Origin: Halomontanus rarus
GTDB taxonomy: Archaea > Halobacteriota > Halobacteria > Halobacteriales > Natrialbaceae
Assembly: GCF_029338335.1 (NCBI RefSeq)
Contig: NZ_CP119797.1
DNA length: 64,000 bases
Direction: 5' to 3' (one strand)
Shown: piece by piece, positions 52,381 through 61,182 of the stretch
How positions within the stretch are numbered: the first letter of the stretch is position 1
How the letters are laid out: each line of letters starts with the position of its first letter
Position numbers and translations under genes: made by a program
The notes under the pieces: generated by a model
Seen by the model: only the letters and a program-made list of their open reading frames with translations
What the model was told of the DNA's origin: nothing
The model's database searches: none

Positions 52381-54909
52381 ATGAGCGCGTCCGGATCAGA
52401 TTCGTCGGTAGCGTTGCGCGTACTGTGGCCCCACGAGTTCACCCGCGACGACGAGTGGGCCGTCGGCGGCGTCCCGTTTCACCGCGGCGAGCTCGCGGTG
52501 GACGACGCCGCGAACCTTTCTGTTCGAACCGACGACGGCAGCGTCCACCCAATTCAGACGCGGGTACTGGCGTACTGGCCGGACGACTCCGTGAAGTGGT
52601 TGCTCGTGATCACCCGCTGTGAAGTCGTCGCCGACGAGGAAGCGGGGCTACGACTCGTTCGCGAGAGCGCCACACCGTCCGGAGCGGCGGTGACCGCCGA
52701 CCGGACCGACGACGCCATCGTCGTCGACACCGGCGCGATGACGTTTCGCATCCCGCTCGAGACGTCCGCGCTCCTCGAGTCGGTCGTCCTCGACGGTCGC
52801 GAGTTGCTCCAGCCGGACGACCTCCCGGAGCTGTTCGTCGACGTCGAAGAACGGGCGGACGACGAGAACGGGGTCTCGAGTTCGAAAGCGGACGCCGACG
52901 GGGAGCGGTCGACTCGCTATACGGACCGCGACGCGGGGACCTACCGGACGGTCGAGGTCGAGGAGGACGGGCCGTGTCGGGCGACGGTGAAGATCACGGG
53001 GACGCACGTCGCGGCGGATGGATCGACGTTCGCTCCCTACACCGTTCGGCTGTCCGCATTCGCCGGTGAGCGTGCGGTTCGCGTGAGCCACACCTTCGTC
53101 TACGACGGCGACCCGAAGCGGGACCTGATCCGCTCGCTGGGGGTTCGGGTCCCGGTCGCCGTCGACTCGCCGCCGACCTACGGATACGGCGGCTCCGTCC
53201 CGCCGGCGACCCGAAGCGCCGCAGACCGGCGCGAGGACTGGGAGATGGCGTGGTCGACGGGCGAACTCGTACAGGAGACGCCCACGAGCTATCGGTTCGA
53301 AAAACGCGTCGATCCCGAGACGCCGCCGGTCACGATCGAGCGAAACGACAAGAGCGAGGGCTGGGTCGACCTCTCGAACGACGCGGGCGGCCTCGCGGTC
53401 GCCGTCCGCGACGCCTGGCAGAACGCGCCGACGTCCCTGCGCATGGACGCCGACGCCGGCGAGGTGACGGCGTTTCTGTGGCCCGACTCGAGCGAGCCGC
53501 TGGACCTCGAATGGTATTCTGACACCGCGTACGGACAGCTCTACGAGAGCCCCGGAACGCCGTGTCGCCAGAACTCGCCGCGAATACCGACGATGGACGC
53601 CCACGGCATCTCGAAAACGCACGATCTCCAGTTGTCGTTTCACGCCGGAGACGTCGACGATCGAGAACTGTCCGAGCGCGCTCGAGCCTTCGACGACCGG
53701 CCCCAGATCGCGGTCGCACCCGAACGGTACGCGGAGACCGAAGTGCTCGGGACCTACGCCGCGACGGCCCCGTCGGAGTACGAGAAACAGGAGGAGTGGT
53801 TCGAACAGGGGCTGGACTACATGCTCCAGGAGCAGGATCGGCGGGGCTGGTACGGAATGTTCGACTACGGCGACGTGATCCGATCGTACGACCACGAGAC
53901 CCACCAGTGGGGCAACGACCGGGGCGGCCACGGCTGGCTCAACACCGAGTTCCAGCCGGACCAGTGGCTCTGGTACACGTTCCTTCGAACCGGCCGGTAC
54001 GACGCGTTCCGGTTCGCCGAGGCGATGGCCCGCCACACCACCGACGTCGACGTGCTCCACGTCGGTCCGTGGTGGGGGTTCGGGTCGCGACACGGCGTCC
54101 AGCACTGGAGCGACGGCGATCGGGAGATCCGCGTCAGTATGCCGGGCGGACGGCGGATCCACTACTACCTCACCGGCGACGAGCGCAGCCGAGACGTCAT
54201 CGAACTCGCGGTGCGACGGTATCAGACCATGCAGCGCGAGCGGGGACGCACCTGGATGGGATTCGACGAGGAGATGTACGTCCGAACTGACGTCACCGCA
54301 GCGCTGTACGCCTACTACGTCGCGTGGGAGATGACCGGCGACGAGAAGTACGAAACGCTCGTCAGAAACCTCGTGGAGAACATCTACTGTGACCTCCATC
54401 CGAAGGGACTCCCCTACAACCGGGCTCGAGTCGACCTCTCGACCGGCGAGGGCGAACCCGTGGGGGAAGACGGGCTCTCGAGCAACATGTTCCTCCAGTT
54501 CGGCGGGCTCCACCTGCTGACGGAGCTCGCCGATTCGGGGGACTTCCCGGAGTTGTCCGAGGCGATGCTGTCGTACGCCGACTACCAGCTCCTCCCCTAC
54601 GAGGAGCGAGCGGCCACCGGCGACAACGCGGGCCGCGGGCACAATCTCCTGTTGCGGTCGATGCCGCTGCACGCCTTCGCCTACCGCGAGACCGGCGGCG
54701 AAGACCACCGCGAGGCGCTCGAGGAGGCGCTCGACGAACGCGAGATCACGCTCGAGCCGGCGCCGTGGGACGAGGATCTCATCCTCTGTGTGGACGGCGT
54801 CGGCAGTCCGCCGTGCTCGCTCGCAGCGTTCGGTCGGAAGGCGCCCTACGCGTTCGCGGCCCTGGACGCTGATCCCGACGGTGAGGAGATCGACGCGGAC
54901 GAACGGTAG
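52381..54909 (+). CDS. Exo-rhamnogalacturonan lyase-like protein, PL26 (PcRGLX-like)
   Basis: The 842-residue protein matches the three-part plan of the fungal exo-RG lyase PcRGLX, which releases unsaturated galacturonosyl-rhamnose from RG-I ends. The N-terminal RIFT-like barrel has VGGVPFHRGELAVDDAANLS and RVLAYWPDDSVKWLLVITR. A middle beta domain follows, with VRDAWQNAPTSLRMDADAG and EVTAFLWPDSSEPLDLEWYS. The (alpha/alpha) barrel has WYGMFDYGDVIRSYDHETHQ, WGNDRGGHGWLNTEFQPDQW and VGPWWGFGSRHGVQHWSDGD. No signal peptide is visible, so it should act on imported RG-I oligosaccharides. The ATG at 52381 (MSASGSDSS) precedes the conserved fold, with CTTTATC about 31-37 bases upstream. Confidence 0.78.
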   Translation: MSASGSDSSVALRVLWPHEFTRDDEWAVGGVPFHRGELAVDDAANLSVRTDDGSVHPIQTRVLAYWPDDSVKWLLVITRCEVVADEEAGLRLVRESATPSGAAVTADRTDDAIVVDTGAMTFRIPLETSALLESVVLDGRELLQPDDLPELFVDVEERADDENGVSSSKADADGERSTRYTDRDAGTYRTVEVEEDGPCRATVKITGTHVAADGSTFAPYTVRLSAFAGERAVRVSHTFVYDGDPKRDLIRSLGVRVPVAVDSPPTYGYGGSVPPATRSAADRREDWEMAWSTGELVQETPTSYRFEKRVDPETPPVTIERNDKSEGWVDLSNDAGGLAVAVRDAWQNAPTSLRMDADAGEVTAFLWPDSSEPLDLEWYSDTAYGQLYESPGTPCRQNSPRIPTMDAHGISKTHDLQLSFHAGDVDDRELSERARAFDDRPQIAVAPERYAETEVLGTYAATAPSEYEKQEEWFEQGLDYMLQEQDRRGWYGMFDYGDVIRSYDHETHQWGNDRGGHGWLNTEFQPDQWLWYTFLRTGRYDAFRFAEAMARHTTDVDVLHVGPWWGFGSRHGVQHWSDGDREIRVSMPGGRRIHYYLTGDERSRDVIELAVRRYQTMQRERGRTWMGFDEEMYVRTDVTAALYAYYVAWEMTGDEKYETLVRNLVENIYCDLHPKGLPYNRARVDLSTGEGEPVGEDGLSSNMFLQFGGLHLLTELADSGDFPELSEAMLSYADYQLLPYEERAATGDNAGRGHNLLLRSMPLHAFAYRETGGEDHREALEEALDEREITLEPAPWDEDLILCVDGVGSPPCSLAAFGRKAPYAFAALDADPDGEEIDADER

Positions 54910-55036
54910 CCGGATTTCGACCTCGCGGCGCCACCCCGACACGCGGGTCGCCGTCGCTCGTCTGTGCAATTGACCAAGCGACGAGAGCGGATCGAGCCAC
55001 GCCAGGGGTGCGGCCTAAAATCGATGCAGCGTCGAA

Positions 55037-55399
55037 CTACGGCGAGAGATCGGCCACCAGCGTCGGTCCCAGTTCGTCGACCCGATCGGCGAGGTCGGCG
55101 ACGACCGCGTCCCACGACGCCTCGCCGGTGGCCCACTCGCCGACGCGATCCGCCGAGTACGTCGTCAGGGTCACGAACTCCGGGTACGTGAACCCGACGC
55201 GTCGTAACTCGGTCTCCCACGCGCGCCAGACGTGAGTGACGATTTCCGTCCCGATGGCGATCCGACCCGGTGCCGGCTCGGTGATCGGAACGACCCAGTC
55301 GTACTCGTCGGTCAGCGTGAACTCGCCCGCGGCCGCACGTTCGGCGATCGTCTGTTTCAGTTCGACCGGTTCGTCGGGCATCGCTGGCTCGAAATTCAT
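55037..55399 (-). CDS. Small acidic protein of unknown function
   Basis: The 120-residue protein from the ATG at 55399 has an alpha/beta-looking sequence: VELKQTIAERAAAGEFTLTD, YDWVVPITEPAPGRIAIGTE, IVTHVWRAWETELRRVGFTY and PEFVTLTTYSADRVGEWATG. Codon use is haloarchaeal. A second ATG six codons in gives MPDEPVEL. I do not recognise the family and see no catalytic or DNA-binding motif. It is convergent with the PL26 gene and lies 131 bases beyond the end of the SDR gene, on the same strand. A link to the pathway is not established. Confidence 0.65.
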   Translation of the reverse strand: MNFEPAMPDEPVELKQTIAERAAAGEFTLTDEYDWVVPITEPAPGRIAIGTEIVTHVWRAWETELRRVGFTYPEFVTLTTYSADRVGEWATGEASWDAVVADLADRVDELGPTLVADLSP

Positions 55400-55530
55400 A
55401 CTCCCGACGTCGAGGGGGCGCGACTTAAACGTATCCTCGAGACTCGGTACTCGAGCGATCGATCACCCGTCCGAATAGGGGACGATAATCGAATCGAAAG
55501 CACCCGACCGGAACGGTACGAGCGCGGACG

Positions 55531-56313
55531 TCAGTAAATCGCGTGCCCGCCGTCGACGTAGAGCATGTGGCCGGTGACGAACGACGCGTCGTCGCTGGCC
55601 AGATACAGGTACGAGCCGGCGAGTTCCTCGGGTTGTGCGCGCCGTCTCATCGGATTGTCCTTGCTGATCCGTTCTTCGTCCGGAACGCGCGACCCGTCGT
55701 CTTCGGCACCGATCCGGGTCGATACGGACCCCGGAGCGACCGCGTTGACCCGAATGTCGTGGTGGGCGAGCTCGAGAGCGGCCACTCGAGTGAGCATCAT
55801 GATGGCGGCCTTCGACGGGTCGTAGGCGATGTGGTTGGGCTGGGCGTACTCGGAACTGATCGACGCGGTGTTGACGATGCGGCCGTCCACTCCGCGGTCG
55901 ATCATGTCCGCAGCGGCCGCCTGACAGCCCACGAAGACGCTCCGGGCGTTCGTCTCGTACACCCTGTCGAACGTCTCGACGTCGAGGTCGAGCAGCGGCC
56001 CGCCTCGAAAGATCCCCGCGTTGTTCACCATGACGTCGACGCCGCCGAACTCGCGAGCGCCCTCGACGACCGACTCGAGGGCGGCTGGGTCGCTGACGTC
56101 CGTCTCCACGAACGTCGCCCTGCCGCCGGCGTCCCGAATCGCCTCGTGAGTCGGCGCGTCTTCGTCGGGGTCCTTCGGCGTCTCGTCGATGTCCGCGACG
56201 ATCACCGTCGCGCCGCTATTGCCGAACCGGCGAGCGACGGCTCGACCGATGCCGGAACTGCCGCCGGTCACGATAACCGTCTCCTCGGTGAAGTCGTAGG
56301 TGCTCGAGCCCAT
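55531..56313 (-). CDS. Short-chain dehydrogenase/reductase, likely sugar dehydrogenase
   Basis: The 260-residue classical SDR has the cofactor motif VTGGSSGIGRAVA near residue 17, DVSD and NNAG (MVNNAGIFRGG). The catalytic Ser region is NTASISSEY, the Tyr-Lys pair is in AYDPSKAAIM, and the end is PEELAGSYLYLASDDASFVT. An Asp after the second strand (VADIDE) suggests NAD+ preference. In a locus with three rhamnosidases, L-rhamnose dehydrogenase of the oxidative (diketo-hydrolase) pathway is a natural candidate. Other sugar or 2-keto-3-deoxyuronate dehydrogenases are possible. A conserved palindrome lies about 265 bases upstream of its start. Confidence 0.82.
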   Translation of the reverse strand: MGSSTYDFTEETVIVTGGSSGIGRAVARRFGNSGATVIVADIDETPKDPDEDAPTHEAIRDAGGRATFVETDVSDPAALESVVEGAREFGGVDVMVNNAGIFRGGPLLDLDVETFDRVYETNARSVFVGCQAAAADMIDRGVDGRIVNTASISSEYAQPNHIAYDPSKAAIMMLTRVAALELAHHDIRVNAVAPGSVSTRIGAEDDGSRVPDEERISKDNPMRRRAQPEELAGSYLYLASDDASFVTGHMLYVDGGHAIY

Positions 56314-56836
56314 ACCGTATCCTGTCGCGAACGACCCTTAGCGCTGTCGGACGAGCGATCCGCTCTCGGACGGTCGACCGTCGAAATCGAACGTTCGTAA
56401 TCGTCAACTGTCGATCGAGCGAATTTGTCCGGCGATATCGGACAGGTAGAGATAGTCGTTCGAATACGACTCGAGCGACCCGCTGCCCACGAACACACGA
56501 TATGAGGTGTCATGCCAGAGGTTACTGGTGGAACCGTCCGATTCCATTGGAACCGATGAGTACGTGTCGGATACAGAATTACAACCGTACGTTTGTAATT
56601 ACTGGACGGCACACCGTCGATCGTCGAATCGAGAATCCGCTATTGACGGACGACCGATCACGGCAGGTTCTGTCGTTTTTAGCGCTGATTCGGCGTGTAC
56701 CGGCTGCGGACGAGTGACACGAGTCTCACGAAGAACGAGAGACCGAGGACGAACGGGTAGTCGGCTTAGATAGTTGAAAAGACGCCATCCGGTGGTGACA
56801 GACGGCCGCGATTCGGGCTCGAACGCGATCGGTCGG
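56314..56836. other. Gene-free region upstream of the SDR gene, with a conserved palindrome
   Basis: These 523 bases separate the SDR start from the end of the GH2 gene. The GC content drops, and no frame has haloarchaeal coding bias. Contents are the 24-bp palindrome at 56577-56600, a GACGG-CACA-CCGTC hairpin at 56605-56618, and a T5 tract near 56676. A promoter for the SDR gene is expected just before 56313, but no strong TATA box is visible there. Confidence 0.6.
56577..56600. promoter_or_regulatory. Palindromic candidate operator, copy 2
   Basis: AATTACAA and TTGTAATT flank an eight-base centre (CCGTACGT). Twenty of 24 positions match the site at 6874-6897. TACGTGT occurs 16 bases before this site and 22 bases before copy 1. 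Conservation of both arms suggests binding of a dimeric regulator. Confidence 0.5.
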
Positions 56837-59749
56837 TTACTCGTACTCGACCCACGCGCCGGCGTCGTCGCCGTACGCTCGCTCCTCCGCCTGCCCGGCG
56901 TTGAGCAGACTGTCGAGGACGCCCGTCGAAAGCGCCGGCTCCGGGTCGAATTCCTCGGAGGAGAGGTAGGACGCGAGTCCGGCCCGGAACTGGCGGACCT
57001 CGGGCGCGTCCCCGTCCGAGAGGTCGAGCGTGCAGACCGCGAGTTTCCCGTCGCCGACGGCCGTCTCGAGGTAGGCGCCGAGTTTGTGATTCCGGTAGAT
57101 GGTGTCGATCACCTGGAGCGTCGGGGCGAACTCGGCGGGCGCGTCGTCGAGGACGATCGGACGCGACCGGCGCAGCAACCGCCACCACTGCCAGTCGGCG
57201 TGATCGTCTGTCGGGAACGACTCGAACAGCGGGTGGTCCGAGTCGAACAGCACGCCGAGGGTTCCGGGCTTGCCGTTTCGCTTGAAGATCTCGTAGTTCC
57301 AGAAGTCCGGCTGGAACGACCCCTCGAGAGAGTATCGGAGCGCGCTCGACTCCGGGAGCAGGAGGACCGTCTCGCCGTCGGCCAACAGTTCGCGGGTGCG
57401 CTCGTCGAACCGCCTCGTGACGGCGACGTCCTCGAGCGAGGCGTCGGTAGCGGCTTCGGCGGCTTCCGGACCCGAGTCCGAGTCCGGATACACCCAGATC
57501 GGGTACGACGTCCGCAGTTCCGCGCCGCCGGCGTCATCGGACTCGAGCGCGAACTCGACCTCGAGTCGCGCCGGCGCGTCGGCGTCCGCGAGCGACGCCT
57601 CGAGCGTGCCGAGCGAGGCCAGTTCGCCCTGCGGCAGGTCCTGCGTCGAAAGCTCGCCGGCGTCGATCGTGGTTCCGTCGTCTGCGGTGATCGACCAGAC
57701 CGGCGTCGTCCCGGAGATCTCGTCGGGGCCGTAGTTCGCGAGTTTCGCGTCGGCCTCGAACGTCTCGCTCGTGGTCCACGTGTACCGATCGAACAGGAGG
57801 AGCGGCACCCGCGCCGAACAGAACCGACGCCACTCGTGGGCCTCGATCAGGCCCTTCGACTCCATGAACGAGTCGAGGACGCCGACGAGCGCGGTCCCCT
57901 GTCCCGGGAAGTCGTCGAGTCCGAGGAGCTGGAAGCCGCCGAAGCCGGGCGTCCGGAACGCCGCCTCGATCTCCTCGCGGTAGCAGGTTATCGCGAGCGC
58001 GCCGGAGGCCTCCTGGAACTCGGTGTCGGACCCCTCCATGTAGTGGTCGGCCAGCGACCGCTCGAAGCGCTCGAAGCTCCGCGCCTCGAGGACGCCGGTG
58101 TACTTGCGTTTCTCGTCGAAGTCCGGATAGACCTGGAACTGGCCGATCTCGTGGCCGACGACCGGGAGGTCGTAGGGCTCGAGTTTCTCGCCGTACTCGG
58201 TCGTCGTCGACGGCGGTTCGTCGTTGATGTGGCCGGTCCCGCGGATGGGCGTCCGCTCGACGTCCCAGTGGCTGGCGTCGGGATCGTTGGGGACGTTCGC
58301 GGTGATGAAGAAGTCGTCGTCCGCGCCGGGGTGGGGCGAGGAGAGGAAGTTGTTCGCGCCGTAGGCGTACAGTCGGCGGTCGTCTCGGTCCCGGCAGTGG
58401 CGAACCAGTTCGTTCATGCGCTCCTCGTCGCCCTGATTCTCGTTGCCGAGCGTGAACATGACGAACGAGGGGTGGTTCCCGTAGGCGTCGAGGATTCGCT
58501 CGGCCTCGCCGCGGTAGTACTCGTAGTCGCCGTCGTCGACCAGCGATTCGCGGGCGTCCCACTGGGACAGTTCCGGTTGCATGTAGATCCCGACGCGATC
58601 GGCCGCTTCGAAGGCGGCCTCCGGCGGACACCAGCTGTGAAAGCGGTAGTGGTTGATGCCGTAGGCCTTCGCGGCCTCCATGTGCTCGACCCACTCCGCG
58701 GTCGACGTCGGCGGGTAGGCGGTCTTCGGGAACACGCAGCAGTCGGTCCGACCGCGGAGGAAGATCGTCGTTCCGTTGATCGAGAACTGCGTGCCGTCGG
58801 CCTCGAAGTCCCGCAGACCGAACGTGGTCGCGGTCTCGTGAGTGTACTCGCGTTCGTCCGTGCCCTCGCTCTCGGTCTCGTCTCCGTTCACATCGTCATC
58901 CCCGTCTACAGCGAGTGAAACGTCCAACTCGTACACCGCCGCCGAGAACTCGTCCCAGGTGAGCGCGTCCGGGCCGAGGTCGACGGTGAGTCCGACGGTC
59001 GTCCGTGTTCCGCGACCGGATTCGCCCCCGGCGTCGTCACCGTCCGCTTCGAGAGCGCCTCCCTCGACCGTTACGGCGTGCTCGCGCGGCGGGACGACGT
59101 GGGTCTCGTCGGTGTTCACGCTCCGGGCCGCCGTCGTCACCGTGCCCTCGAGATCGGCGCCCGTGACGTTGCCGACCGTAACCTCGAGTCCCACCGCGTT
59201 TTCGCTCGCGTGTGGGAACGCTCGAACGTCCTCGATCCAGACCGGATCGGCGGCCTCGAGGCGGAGGTCGCCGACGACGCCGTTCCAGTTGGTCTGGGTG
59301 TGTTCGGTCTTCGCGTGCGAGCGATCGATGCCGGCGCGGTCCATCGACTCGGCGTCGTTGTTCACCCGGAGGGTGACGGTACACTCGCCGGGGGAGACCG
59401 CGTCGGTGACGTCGTAGACGTGGGGCGTGCTCAGACACTCCCGCGAGCCGATTCGGTCGCCGTCGATCCACAGTTCGGTCTCGCGGCTCCGCTCGAGAGT
59501 GAGGGTGACGCGTTTTCGCCCCCACGAGTCGGGGATCGTCACGGTCCGCCGATACTGGGCGACGCCCTCGTACCGGTGCGTTCGGGCGAGGTGCGCTCTG
59601 GTCCGCTCGTCGGTTTCCTCGCCGTAGCCGTACTCGTCGGTCGTCCCCGGAAGGTAGACGGTCCCGTCGGTCGACGCCTCGTCCGAGTCGTCGGTCACGT
59701 CGGGGTCCAGACGCAACTCCCAGGGTCCGGCCAGTGAAATCGTCTGCAT
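56837..59749 (-). CDS. GH2 family glycosidase, large, specificity unknown
   Basis: The 970-residue cytoplasmic protein begins MQTISLAGPWELRLDP and has the GH2 jelly-roll (GVAQYRRTVTIPDSWGRKRV, ELWIDGDRIG). The Ig-like domain follows, then the TIM barrel from FSINGTTIFLRGRTDCCVFP. The acid/base lies in FTLGNENQGDEERM, and the nucleophile region reads VVGHEIGQFQVYPDFDEKRK. The C-terminal part adds a beta domain and an alpha/beta segment ending DAGAWVEYE. The HEIGQ-type nucleophile is typical of large GH2 enzymes acting on plant side chains. Beta-galactosidase or alpha-L-arabinopyranosidase activity is possible. The ATG at 59749 has CTTTTATC 23-30 bases upstream, which rules against the longer in-frame start. 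Confidence 0.82.
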   Translation of the reverse strand: MQTISLAGPWELRLDPDVTDDSDEASTDGTVYLPGTTDEYGYGEETDERTRAHLARTHRYEGVAQYRRTVTIPDSWGRKRVTLTLERSRETELWIDGDRIGSRECLSTPHVYDVTDAVSPGECTVTLRVNNDAESMDRAGIDRSHAKTEHTQTNWNGVVGDLRLEAADPVWIEDVRAFPHASENAVGLEVTVGNVTGADLEGTVTTAARSVNTDETHVVPPREHAVTVEGGALEADGDDAGGESGRGTRTTVGLTVDLGPDALTWDEFSAAVYELDVSLAVDGDDDVNGDETESEGTDEREYTHETATTFGLRDFEADGTQFSINGTTIFLRGRTDCCVFPKTAYPPTSTAEWVEHMEAAKAYGINHYRFHSWCPPEAAFEAADRVGIYMQPELSQWDARESLVDDGDYEYYRGEAERILDAYGNHPSFVMFTLGNENQGDEERMNELVRHCRDRDDRRLYAYGANNFLSSPHPGADDDFFITANVPNDPDASHWDVERTPIRGTGHINDEPPSTTTEYGEKLEPYDLPVVGHEIGQFQVYPDFDEKRKYTGVLEARSFERFERSLADHYMEGSDTEFQEASGALAITCYREEIEAAFRTPGFGGFQLLGLDDFPGQGTALVGVLDSFMESKGLIEAHEWRRFCSARVPLLLFDRYTWTTSETFEADAKLANYGPDEISGTTPVWSITADDGTTIDAGELSTQDLPQGELASLGTLEASLADADAPARLEVEFALESDDAGGAELRTSYPIWVYPDSDSGPEAAEAATDASLEDVAVTRRFDERTRELLADGETVLLLPESSALRYSLEGSFQPDFWNYEIFKRNGKPGTLGVLFDSDHPLFESFPTDDHADWQWWRLLRRSRPIVLDDAPAEFAPTLQVIDTIYRNHKLGAYLETAVGDGKLAVCTLDLSDGDAPEVRQFRAGLASYLSSEEFDPEPALSTGVLDSLLNAGQAEERAYGDDAGAWVEYE

Positions 59750-59771
59750 CACTGTCGCGTTTCGGAGGAGC

Positions 59772-59779
59772 GATAAAAG
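59772..59779 (-). promoter_or_regulatory. TATA-like box for the large GH2 gene
   Basis: CTTTTATC on the minus strand lies 23-30 bases before the ATG at 59749. Confidence 0.55.
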
Positions 59780-59971
59780 GTGTGTCGACGCAGTGTGAGC
59801 CGAAAGACGATCGACTGCGACCCGGCGGCGGCCCCGGTTCCGGATCGGTCGACGACCGTTCTTCGAGAAGCACGGCGGAAAACGCCCGTCGTCCGCCGTC
59901 CGCCACGCGTCATTGGTCATTCCTCGTCCGTCGTTCGTCGCCCGTTACTCGAGACCCGCCGCTCCCACTCG

Positions 59972-60988
59972 TCACTCGAGCAACGGCTCGAGCGCCGCCG
60001 CCAGATTCTCACCCATCTGAATCATCCCGTTGTCGCCCGGATGGATGACGTCGGCCGTGTGGCCCCCGACGTCGGGCAGCAGCTCCGGCCCCTCGAGGAG
60101 GTGAAGGTTGTCCCGTCCGACGGCGGCGACGACCTCCCGGAGCGCCTCGCGGTACTCCGCGGGCGTCGCCCGCCAGTCGTCGCCGATCAGGCTCGCCTCG
60201 AAGTCGGCGAACAACGGGAAGAGCGTGATCGCGACCACCGGGTCGTCGGGATGTGCGTCGGCGACGGTCTCGAGCATGTAGGTGGCTCGCTCGCGAAAGG
60301 TCTCGAGGGAGAAGCCGTCGCCGAGCATGTTCACGGAGATCGCGAGGGTCGCGACGTCCCACTCCTGGCTCGCGATGAAGTCCGCGATTTCGGGTTCGCA
60401 GTAGGCGGATCCGGCGGAGCCGAGGTTGTAGACGTCGGCGCCCAGCCGCCGAGCGGCCTGCGCCGGGTACGTGAGGTGATCCCGCGTCGCGGAGGCGCCG
60501 TCGGTGATGGACGTCCCGTAGGTGAGGAGCCGTCGGTCCGGCAGCTCGTCGGTTCGGGGTGGTCGAACCTCGCCCTCGACACCGTGATACCGGACGGGAG
60601 GCACGTCGTAGCCGAGTCGGAGCCGCCACACGCGCGGCGAGATGTGTCGGTCTGCGAACGTCTCGGGGCCGATTTCGGCGAGGGTGTCGGGATAGGAGAG
60701 CTCCACCGGTTCGGGATCGGTTCCGATCGTCACCGGCTCTCCGGCCTGAAACGGACCCCAGAACGGGACCGCGGTGGCCGGCCCGTCAGGTGACGAGAGG
60801 ACGAGTCGAACCGTCTCCTCGTCAGTGACGAAGCGGAGTTCTCCGGTCGCCGGGACTCGCATTCGTTTCCGGGCGTCGTCGTTCAGGTGCTCGCGGACGT
60901 GTTCGGGGACGCGCTGGAGGAGACGCCCGCCGTCGGACGTTTCGCGAAGCTCGGCGACGTTGTGGAACGCGATGTCGTCGTAGATCAC
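59972..60988 (-). CDS. SGNH/GDSL-type hydrolase, candidate pectin or RG-I deacetylase
   Basis: From a GTG at 60988 the product has 338 residues. It starts with a beta domain (IYDDIAFHNVAELRE, GELRFVTDEETVRLVLSSP). The SGNH fold follows, with block I LTYGTSITDG, block II YNLGSAGSAYC, block III around AISVNMLGDG and the Asp-His of block V in DVIHPGDNGM. These enzymes remove acyl groups, often acetyl, from carbohydrates. RG-I is heavily acetylated, so an RG acetylesterase role is plausible. There is no signal peptide. A TTG at 61048 is an alternative start, and neither has a strong ribosome site. It is divergent from the GH43-dockerin gene. Confidence 0.78.
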   Translation of the reverse strand: MIYDDIAFHNVAELRETSDGGRLLQRVPEHVREHLNDDARKRMRVPATGELRFVTDEETVRLVLSSPDGPATAVPFWGPFQAGEPVTIGTDPEPVELSYPDTLAEIGPETFADRHISPRVWRLRLGYDVPPVRYHGVEGEVRPPRTDELPDRRLLTYGTSITDGASATRDHLTYPAQAARRLGADVYNLGSAGSAYCEPEIADFIASQEWDVATLAISVNMLGDGFSLETFRERATYMLETVADAHPDDPVVAITLFPLFADFEASLIGDDWRATPAEYREALREVVAAVGRDNLHLLEGPELLPDVGGHTADVIHPGDNGMIQMGENLAAALEPLLE

Positions 60989-61128
60989 TCGTAATCGTTC
61001 TGCGGAGACAGACTGTGCCGACAAAGCGGTACCGGTTCGAAACGACAATTCCGTCCCGTCGAGTGCGTTCGAACTCGAGAGAACTGACCTGCTGCGTCGC
61101 GTATCGATTCGGGACGGTTATTTGATCC

Positions 61129-61148
61129 ATAATTTTCGAAGAAATTAT
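61129..61148. promoter_or_regulatory. Inverted repeat in the divergent SGNH / GH43 promoter region
   Basis: ATAATTT and AAATTAT flank TCGAAG. The right arm runs into the TTTATA box at 61148-61153 of the GH43 gene, so a bound protein could block its promoter. It also lies upstream of the SGNH gene and could control both. Confidence 0.45.
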
Positions 61149-61153
61149 TTATA
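61148..61153 (+). promoter_or_regulatory. TATA box for the GH43-dockerin gene
   Basis: TTTATA lies 30-35 bases before the ATG at 61183, a strong haloarchaeal TATA match. Confidence 0.6.
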
Positions 61154-61182
61154 CCGATACCGAATACTGTGCTCACGAAACT

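Noticed and set aside
56502..56773. Short open frames around the second palindrome
   Set aside because: They have low coding bias and give Arg/Cys-rich products. The conserved feature is the DNA palindrome, not a protein.
56774..58918. 714-residue open frame on the plus strand opposite the large GH2 gene
   Set aside because: It is an Arg/Val/Glu-rich shadow of the GH2 gene, with no motif and no promoter.
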